This document shows positions 21,396-21,939 of a stretch of 21,939 nt of DNA, piece by piece. The stretch lies in the NCBI GenBank assembly GCA_003509895.1, contig DOMJ01000028.1, forward strand, positions 11,274 through 33,212, written 5' to 3'. The translations under genes and the position numbers were made by a program. Source of the DNA: Candidatus Uhrbacteria bacterium (GTDB lineage Bacteria > Patescibacteriota > Patescibacteriia > UBA9934 > UBA11717). The notes beneath the pieces are model-generated. The model was not told the origin of the DNA. It did no database searches and worked only from the letters and a program-made list of their open reading frames with translations. The number at the start of each line of letters is the position of its first letter. Position 1 is the stretch's first letter.

Positions 21396-21939
21396 ATGTC
21401 CAAAGAAATTGTTCTCGATATAGAAACGCAAAACACCTTTGAAGACGTTGGCGGTTGGCATCACGACAAGCTCCGCATCTCGCTCATTGGGGTGTATTTT
21501 TTTGAAACAGACACGTACGAGACCTTTTTGGAACCGGATCTGCCAAAACTCTGGCCACGTCTGGAGCAGGCGGATCGCATTATCGGCTACAATCAAAAAG
21601 GATTCGACAATCCGGTTATGAACAACTATTACGCCGGTGATTTGAATCAAATTCCACAACTTGATCTGTTGGAAAAAATTCATCAAACGCTTGGGTACCG
21701 GGTCAAGCTTGACGATGTGGCAAAATCAACGTTGGGTATGGGCAAGTCCGGTCACGGATTGCAGGCGGTGGAGTTTTGGAAGGAAGGAAGGCTACAAGAA
21801 CTTGCGGATTATTGTTTGCAAGATGTGCGCGTAACAAAAGAGATTTACGAATTTGCCAAGGAGCATGGGCATGTGTTGTTTGAGGATCGGATGGGGCAGG
21901 TGCATGAGATTGCGTTTTCCGTGGCGCCGGAGACGGTGC
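21396..21939 (+). CDS. DEDD-type RNase H-like exonuclease (3' end cut by the window)
   Basis: The 181 codons visible run off the window edge. The start reads MSKEIVLDIETQNTF with the DEDD exo-I motif D-I-E (D8, E10); GYNQKGFDNPVM (64-75) is exo II, and LADYCLQDVRVTKEIY is exo III with the Y-x3-D of the DEDDy type. This matches the ribonuclease H-like domain of the YprB group (Pfam RNase_H_2), predicted 3'-5' exonucleases on DNA or RNA. GYRVKLDDVAKSTLGMGKSGHGLQAVEFW is the conserved segment between motifs II and III. An in-frame ATG at 21378 would add six residues and sits closer to the promoter; either start is possible. Confidence 0.88.
   Translation, partial: MSKEIVLDIETQNTFEDVGGWHHDKLRISLIGVYFFETDTYETFLEPDLPKLWPRLEQADRIIGYNQKGFDNPVMNNYYAGDLNQIPQLDLLEKIHQTLGYRVKLDDVAKSTLGMGKSGHGLQAVEFWKEGRLQELADYCLQDVRVTKEIYEFAKEHGHVLFEDRMGQVHEIAFSVAPETV

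Noticed and set aside
1..21939. UGA recoded to glycine, as in SR1/Gracilibacteria
   Set aside because: UGA is the natural stop of the genes ending at 16647, 4555 and 12171, and no gene needs it as a sense codon.

Overview
The window looks like chromosome of an uncultivated, streamlined bacterium of the Patescibacteria (Candidate Phyla Radiation) type. This is an inference from: short intergenic gaps; few clear Shine-Dalgarno sites in most genes; several proteins of types I associate with CPR genomes (the secreted domain at the N-terminus of the 10135 hydrolase, the 106-aa protein at 6782, membrane proteins with no known function); and a peptidoglycan pathway variant. The standard genetic code fits, because UGA ends several genes and no gene needs it as a sense codon.

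Layout. Positions 1-2090 hold a lipoprotein, a minus-strand tRNA-Trp followed by a GIY-YIG protein, and two small proteins, one of them a zinc ribbon. From 2090 to 4464 come an RRM RNA-binding protein (-), RlmH (+), a gene-free repeat-bearing gap and a YibE/F membrane protein (-). From 4555 to 7302 come a GC-rich 72-aa orphan (-), a divergent LCP-family protein, an HU protein, a conserved CPR-type protein and an unlisted 36-aa basic protein with its own promoter and terminator. From 7368 to 10068 (-) lies a two-gene operon, murL then murD. It suggests that D-glutamate enters peptidoglycan by ligating L-Glu and then epimerising it (MurD2/MurL), not through free D-Glu. From 10135 to 12109 a secreted alpha/beta hydrolase overlaps a lipoprotein gene. 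A second GC-rich orphan (-) follows, then a coiled-coil protein and a SpoU-type rRNA methyltransferase.

From 14071 to 20964 runs a tight seven-gene plus-strand operon: a multi-pass membrane protein, two paralogous membrane-anchored proteins with a conserved Cys pair, a membrane-anchored clan-A glycoside hydrolase, a GH1 beta-glycosidase, a class-I flavin disulfide reductase, and a membrane-anchored methyltransferase. A third GC-rich orphan (-) and a truncated DEDD-type exonuclease gene (+) close the window.

The most unusual feature is the set of three GC-rich, minus-strand, single-gene units (4555, 12171, 21029). Each has a TTGACA -35 box, a good ribosome binding site and a strong GC-rich downstream hairpin, and each sits at an operon boundary. 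They look like transferred cassettes. The murL-murD pair and a 26-bp perfect palindrome overlapping the CCA end of tRNA-Trp are the next strongest leads.
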